Source: Janthinobacterium sp. 1_2014MBL_MicDiv
GTDB taxonomy: Bacteria > Pseudomonadota > Gammaproteobacteria > Burkholderiales > Burkholderiaceae_D
Assembly (NCBI RefSeq): GCF_001865675.1
Contig: NZ_CP011319.1
Span: 620,001 to 684,000 of the forward strand
Direction: 5' to 3'
DNA: 64,000 nucleotides
Shown here: piece by piece, positions 59,697 through 64,000 of the stretch
Numbering within the stretch: position 1 is the stretch's first letter
Layout of the letters: each line of letters begins with the position of its first letter
Notes under the pieces: generated by a model
The model's database searches: none
Told to the model about the DNA's origin: nothing
Seen by the model: the letters and a program-made list of their open reading frames with translations, nothing else
Position numbers and translations under genes: made by a program

Positions 59697-62600
59697 GGGT
59701 CTTTCCTTCCGTTTGCGTCCGGCGCTTTGTTACATACGCCTCGATCAGGTAATACAGGGCCGGCAACAGCAGCAGGGTCAGGGCCGTGGCCGTCACCAGG
59801 CCGCCCACCACCACGGTGGCCAGCGGGCGCTGCACGTCGCTGCCCAGGCCCGTGGCCAGCATGGCCGGCGTCAGGCCCAGGGCCGCCACGGTTGCCGTCA
59901 TCAGCACGGGGCGCATGCGGTCGCGCGCGCCTTCGAGCACGGCCTCGCGCAGGCTTTTTCCTTCCTCGGCGCGCAGGCGGTTGATCTGCGCCAGCATCAG
60001 CACGGCATTGAGCACGGCCACGCCGAACAGGGCGATGAAGCCGACGGCGCTCGATACATTCAGCGTCATGCCGCGCAGGTGCAGCGCGGCCAGGCCGCCC
60101 AGCATGGCCAGCGGCACGGCCAGCAGCACCAGCGCCGGCTGGCGCAGGTTGCGGAACTGGCCAAACAGCAGCAGGAACATGGCGCCCAGGGTCATCGGCA
60201 GGATCAGCGCCAGGCGGCTTTGCGCGCGCTGCAGGTTTTCGAACTGGCCGCCCCACTCGACGCCGATGCGCTGGTGCTCGCCGGCCACGGCCTGCGCCAC
60301 CAGCGGGCGCGCCTCGGCCAGGAAACCGGCCAGGTCGCGTCCGCGGGCATTCAGGCGCACGATGATGTGGCGCCGTCCCATTTCGCGCACGATCACGCTT
60401 TCGCCCGAGGTGGTGCTGATGCTGGCCACCTGCGCCAGCGGCACCCTGGCGCCGTTCGCGGCCGTCAGCATCAGACTGGCGATGGCGTCCGGGCTGGAGC
60501 GCACGGCGGGCGGGAAGCGCACGGCGATGTCGTAGCTTTTTTCACCCACGTAGACTTGGCCGATGGGCGCGCCGCCGATGCCGGTGGAAATCAGGTCGGC
60601 CACGTCGGCCGCGTTGATGCCGTAGCGGGCCGCCTTCGCCCTGTCCAGCTCCACCTTCAGGTTGGGCAGCGGCGGCTCCACATCCACCGCCACGTCGGAA
60701 GCGCCAGGGACGCCTTTCAATACGTGCGCCACCTTGCCGGCGATGCGGCGCACCTCATCGAGGTCGTTGCCGAAGATTTTCACCGTCAGGTCGCTGTGCG
60801 CGCCCGACAATTTATCCTGCACGCCGTCGATCATCGGCTGCATGAAGGCCACCGTGTAGCCGGGCATGCGCGCGAAGCGTTCGTTCATTCTGGCGATCAG
60901 CTGCTGCTTGCTCATGCCCGATTTCCAGCTTTTATACGGATGCAGGCCCACGCTCGCTTCGATGTGCGACGGCGTCCAGTAGTCGGTGCCGTCGTCGTTG
61001 CGCCCCGTCTGCGTGACGATGGTCGACACTTCCGGGAACTCCAGCGCGGCGCGGCGCAGTTCGCTGGCCATCTCGGAGGCCTTCTCCAGCGTGATGCCGG
61101 GCGGCATCTGCACCTGCAGCCATAACGATCCTTCGTCGAGATAGGGCAGGAAATCGCGTCCGATGCTGCCGCCCAGGATGGCCAGGGCCGCCAGCGACCC
61201 CGCGCAGACGGCCGCCACCCAGCGCTTCCTGCCCACCATGCGCTCGAGGAAGCGCGCATACAGCGCCGCCAGCGCTTCCAGCGCGCGGTTGTGGAACATG
61301 CGGCGCGGCTTGCGGAAGGCCAGCCAGGCCAGGCCCGGTATCAGCACCAGCGCCACCACCAGCGCGCCCACGAGCGCCGCGCCGACCGCATACGCCATCG
61401 GCGAGAACAGCTTGTATTCGATGCGCTGGAAGGCGAACAGGGGCAAATACGCGGCGATGATGACGGCCATGCCGAACAGGATGGGGCGCGCCACCTGCAG
61501 GGTGGCTTCGATGGCGTCCTGCAGCGCGAGGGGGCGCTGCTGCTCGCGTTCGCGGCGGCGCAGTATGTTTTCCAGCACCACCACCGAACCGTCGACGAGG
61601 ATGCCGAAGTCGATGGCGCCCAGCGATAGCAGGTTGGCGGGAATTTTAAAGTGGTGCATGAAGATGAAGGCCATCAGCAGCGCCAGCGGGATCGTCAGCG
61701 CGACGATGGAGGCCGCGCGCGGGCTGCCCAGGAACAGCAGCAGCACCAGGGCGACGAGCAGCATGCCCTCGCCCAGCGTGAACCCGACCGTGTGCAGGGT
61801 GGCGTCGATCAGCGAGCTGCGGTCCAGGTAGGGCACGACCTTCACGTCCTGCGGCAGCAGATTGCCGTTCAAGTCGTCCACGGCCGCATGGATGCCGGCC
61901 AGCGCCTCGGACGGGTTGAAATCCTTCAGCAGCAGGGTGATGCCCTCGATGGTGTCGGGGTTGCCGTCCTTGCCGAGGACGCCGCGCCGCTCCACGTTGC
62001 CGTAGGCGAGCTTGCCGAGGTCTTTCACCAGCACGGGCACGCCGTTCTTGCTGCTGACGACGACGTTGCCCATGTCGTCGAGCGAGTGCAGCAGGCCCAC
62101 GCCGCGCACCACGTACGATTGCTGGCCGCGGTCGATGACGCTGCCGCCGCCGCTGATGTTGTTGGCGTTGATGGCATCCTTGACCTGCGCCAGCGAGAAA
62201 CCGTAGCTGTCGAGTTTTGCGGGATCGAGCTCCAGCATGAATTGCGTGGTCAGTCCGCCGAAATTGCTGACGTCGGCCACGCCGCGCACCTGCTGCAGGC
62301 GCGGTATCACGGTCCAGAACTGCAGTTCGGACAGTTCGCGCAGGCTGCGGCTTTTCGATTCAAGCGTGTAGCGGTAGATTTCGCCCGTCGGCGAGGTGTA
62401 GGGATCGAGCCCCGGCTTGGCGTCGTACGGCAGGTTGACGCTGGCGAGCCGCTCCTGCAGCCGCTCGCGCGTGAAGTAGCCGTCGCTGCCATCCTCGAAC
62501 ACCACGGTGATCAGCGACAGCGCGAACAGGCTGCGCGTGCGCAGCACATGCATGCCGGGCGTGCCGAGCAGGGCGCGCTCGAGCGGTATCGTGATCTGCT

Positions 62601-62787
62601 GCTCGATTTCCTCCGCGCCCAGGCCCGGCACCTGCGTGACGATCTGCGAGGTGACGTCGGCGATGTCGGGGTAGGCCTCGATGGGCAGCTGTTTCCAGCT
62701 GTAGATGCCGTAGGCGGTGACGAACAGCAGCACGAGCCAGACGATGCCGCGCCGCTGGCAGCAGGTGGCGATGAAACGGTCAATCAT
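59683..62787 (-). CDS. czcA: Heavy-metal efflux RND pump (CzcA-like)
   Basis: The ATG at 62787 gives 1034 residues. It has 12 helices and two large periplasmic loops (PGMHVLRTRSLFALSLITVVFEDG, then the second loop with RRHIIVRLNARGRDL). The helix 4 motif DFGILVDGSVVVLEN, with the DFGxxVDGxxxxxEN pattern, places it in the HME1 group for divalent ions (Co, Zn, Cd) rather than the copper/silver CusA group. It overlaps czcB by 8 bases. Confidence 0.9.
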   Translation of the reverse strand: MIDRFIATCCQRRGIVWLVLLFVTAYGIYSWKQLPIEAYPDIADVTSQIVTQVPGLGAEEIEQQITIPLERALLGTPGMHVLRTRSLFALSLITVVFEDGSDGYFTRERLQERLASVNLPYDAKPGLDPYTSPTGEIYRYTLESKSRSLRELSELQFWTVIPRLQQVRGVADVSNFGGLTTQFMLELDPAKLDSYGFSLAQVKDAINANNISGGGSVIDRGQQSYVVRGVGLLHSLDDMGNVVVSSKNGVPVLVKDLGKLAYGNVERRGVLGKDGNPDTIEGITLLLKDFNPSEALAGIHAAVDDLNGNLLPQDVKVVPYLDRSSLIDATLHTVGFTLGEGMLLVALVLLLFLGSPRAASIVALTIPLALLMAFIFMHHFKIPANLLSLGAIDFGILVDGSVVVLENILRRREREQQRPLALQDAIEATLQVARPILFGMAVIIAAYLPLFAFQRIEYKLFSPMAYAVGAALVGALVVALVLIPGLAWLAFRKPRRMFHNRALEALAALYARFLERMVGRKRWVAAVCAGSLAALAILGGSIGRDFLPYLDEGSLWLQVQMPPGITLEKASEMASELRRAALEFPEVSTIVTQTGRNDDGTDYWTPSHIEASVGLHPYKSWKSGMSKQQLIARMNERFARMPGYTVAFMQPMIDGVQDKLSGAHSDLTVKIFGNDLDEVRRIAGKVAHVLKGVPGASDVAVDVEPPLPNLKVELDRAKAARYGINAADVADLISTGIGGAPIGQVYVGEKSYDIAVRFPPAVRSSPDAIASLMLTAANGARVPLAQVASISTTSGESVIVREMGRRHIIVRLNARGRDLAGFLAEARPLVAQAVAGEHQRIGVEWGGQFENLQRAQSRLALILPMTLGAMFLLLFGQFRNLRQPALVLLAVPLAMLGGLAALHLRGMTLNVSSAVGFIALFGVAVLNAVLMLAQINRLRAEEGKSLREAVLEGARDRMRPVLMTATVAALGLTPAMLATGLGSDVQRPLATVVVGGLVTATALTLLLLPALYYLIEAYVTKRRTQTEGKTHDTH

Positions 62788-63910
62788 TGAGCAGCACTCC
62801 TTCCTTGACGACGATGCGTTCGCCCGCCTTGAGTCCCGAGACGATTTCCACCTGCTCGCCATGGCTGGCGCCGACCTGCACCACGCGTGGCTCGAAGCGC
62901 AGCGGGCCGCGTTCGACCATCACCCGCGTCGACAGCCCGCTTTGCAGCACGGCGGCCGCCGGCACGACGATGGCGCGGCGCGAAGCGCCGGCAAACCCCG
63001 CGTGGGCGAACATGCCCGGCTTGAAGGCGCCGCTGCGGTTGTCGATGGAAACGCGCACCTTCACCGTGCGCGTTTCCGCATCGAGCACGGCACCCACATA
63101 GGCGACCTTGCCCTCGAAGTGTTTGCCGGGCCAGGCGTCGAGCGTGATGCGGGCCTGCTGTCCCACGGCCACCTGCGCCAGGTCCTTCTCGCTCACGTTG
63201 GCCGACAGCCACACGGTGGACAGGTCGGCCACCGTCATGACGGGCGCGTTGATATCGTTCCAGTAGCCGCCCTGGGCGCCGTCCATGGCGATCACGGTGC
63301 CGGCAATGGGCGAGCGCAGCACGTAGTCGCGGCGCGAACCGCGCGCGCCGGCGCCGTACTGCGCCAGCTTGTCGGCGCTCGCTTGCGCATCGCTGCCGGC
63401 CTGCTCATAGCTGGCCTGGGCCGATTCGTATTCCTTGCGCGCGGCGATCTGCGCCTCGAACAGCGTTTTCTGGCGCTCCAGTTCCTGGCGCGCCTGCAGC
63501 AGGGCGGACCTGGCCTTGCTGTCGTCCGCATAGGCGGCGCTCAGTTCCGCCGAATCGAGCGTGAACAGCGGGTCGCCCGCCTTTACGCTGTCGCCCAGCG
63601 CGCGCTGCAGGCGCGTGATGCGCCCGGCCAGGGGCGGCGTGATTTTCACCAGCTTTTCCGGCATCGCTTCGATGCTGCCCGGCGCGTCCGTCTGCGTGGC
63701 GATATCCTGTTCCTGCGCGGGGGCGATCTGCAGGCGCTGGCGCAGCGGCGACAGTTTGCCGACTTCGATGCTGCCATCATCGAGGTGGCGCGATGGGACA
63801 GGCGGCGAGGCCGCTGGCGTCGGCCTTGCGCAGCCGGCGAGGGCCGAGCAGCTGAGGGCCACGGCGAGCGCGCAGCAGGCGCCCAGGGCGTTGTGGGTGG
63901 TCGTGTTCAT
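62780..63910 (-). CDS. czcB: Periplasmic adaptor lipoprotein of the metal efflux pump (CzcB-like)
   Basis: The ATG at 63910 gives 376 residues with a lipoprotein signal (lipobox LAGC near residue 26). An HlyD-type fold follows: lipoyl halves (LVKITPPLAGRITRLQRALG and VLRSPIAGTVIAMDG), an alpha-hairpin coiled coil (about 110-190), then beta-barrel and membrane-proximal domains. It lacks an obvious histidine-rich metal-binding N-terminus. It is the first gene of the operon as far as can be seen; the window ends 90 bases upstream with no further gene visible. Confidence 0.9.
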   Translation of the reverse strand: MNTTTHNALGACCALAVALSCSALAGCARPTPAASPPVPSRHLDDGSIEVGKLSPLRQRLQIAPAQEQDIATQTDAPGSIEAMPEKLVKITPPLAGRITRLQRALGDSVKAGDPLFTLDSAELSAAYADDSKARSALLQARQELERQKTLFEAQIAARKEYESAQASYEQAGSDAQASADKLAQYGAGARGSRRDYVLRSPIAGTVIAMDGAQGGYWNDINAPVMTVADLSTVWLSANVSEKDLAQVAVGQQARITLDAWPGKHFEGKVAYVGAVLDAETRTVKVRVSIDNRSGAFKPGMFAHAGFAGASRRAIVVPAAAVLQSGLSTRVMVERGPLRFEPRVVQVGASHGEQVEIVSGLKAGERIVVKEGVLLND

Positions 63911-64000
63911 CCCGTGTTTCCTTGTTGTTGGTGGTGGTAGCGGCATGCGTGGATGCCATGCCCAGGCGGGCGATCAGAGGGGGCGCAGGTGGCGCGGACA

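Overview
The window is a GC-rich, densely packed bacterial chromosome segment. The gene order (waaC-waaA; miaB-phoH-ybeY-corC-lnt-glyQ-glyS-gmhB-plsC), a PEP-CTERM protein, and dispersed hairpin repeats of the type GTCGGATTA...TAATCCGAC point to a betaproteobacterium of the Oxalobacteraceae, probably Janthinobacterium or a close relative. The genus is inferred from remembered gene order and protein style, not from a search. I see no prophage, insertion sequence, CRISPR array or rRNA operon.

Layout. 1-3585: sugar-nucleotide and LPS-core genes (algC/manB-type mutase cut by the window edge, waaC, waaA). 3765-15198, all on the minus strand: a long housekeeping block for tRNA modification and ribosome maturation (miaB, phoH, ybeY), lipoprotein acylation and transport (lnt, corC), glycyl-tRNA synthetase (glyQ, glyS), and LPS and phospholipid synthesis (gmhB, plsC), ending in a YgjP-like zinc protein. 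15837-20939: signalling and small proteins (an HTH protein, a coupled HDOD pair, an orphan histidine kinase, a coupled DUF1697-DUF3224-small membrane protein run, a PEP-CTERM protein). 21282-23404: a BigR/SqrR-like sulfide sensor with a split YeeE/YedE transporter, then a ChaN-like lipoprotein. 23405-28765: a beta-ketoadipate module (pcaR, pcaI, pcaJ, pcaF, a pcaT-like transporter), with a 99-bp tandem repeat directly behind pcaF. 28847-31783: FAH-family hydrolase, thioredoxin, a structured intergenic region and a second MHS transporter. 31842-37665: MINPP-type phosphatase and an iron-uptake signalling set (transducing TonB receptor, FecR, FecI) behind a Fur box. 37811-42099: two tRNA-Met genes, miaA, mutL and a cyclophilin. 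42371-48682: DedA protein, alpha-carbonic anhydrase, hexose-6-phosphate mutarotase, amidase, tsaE, queG and a DUF3052 protein. 48753-50360: a YqjI-like His-rich PadR regulator with its ferric-reductase partner. 50487-56222: DctSR and a DctPQM TRAP transporter with a perfect palindromic operator. 56621-63910: ogt, xerD, a small charged protein, and a CzcCBA-type metal efflux operon.

How the genes fit together. Several regulator-target sets are self-contained: PcaR next to pcaIJF, the BigR-like protein with YeeE/YedE, FecI/FecR with the receptor, YqjI-like with YqjH-like, and DctSR with DctPQM. For most of them a candidate operator can be read directly. Metal handling recurs (iron uptake, ferric reduction, divalent-metal efflux).

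Most of the window is ordinary core genome. The features most worth a second look are the three in-frame copies of the PcaF C-terminus behind pcaF, the structured region before the transporter at 30497, the possible small RNA before ogt, and the paired GATATATC operators of the His-rich PadR regulator.
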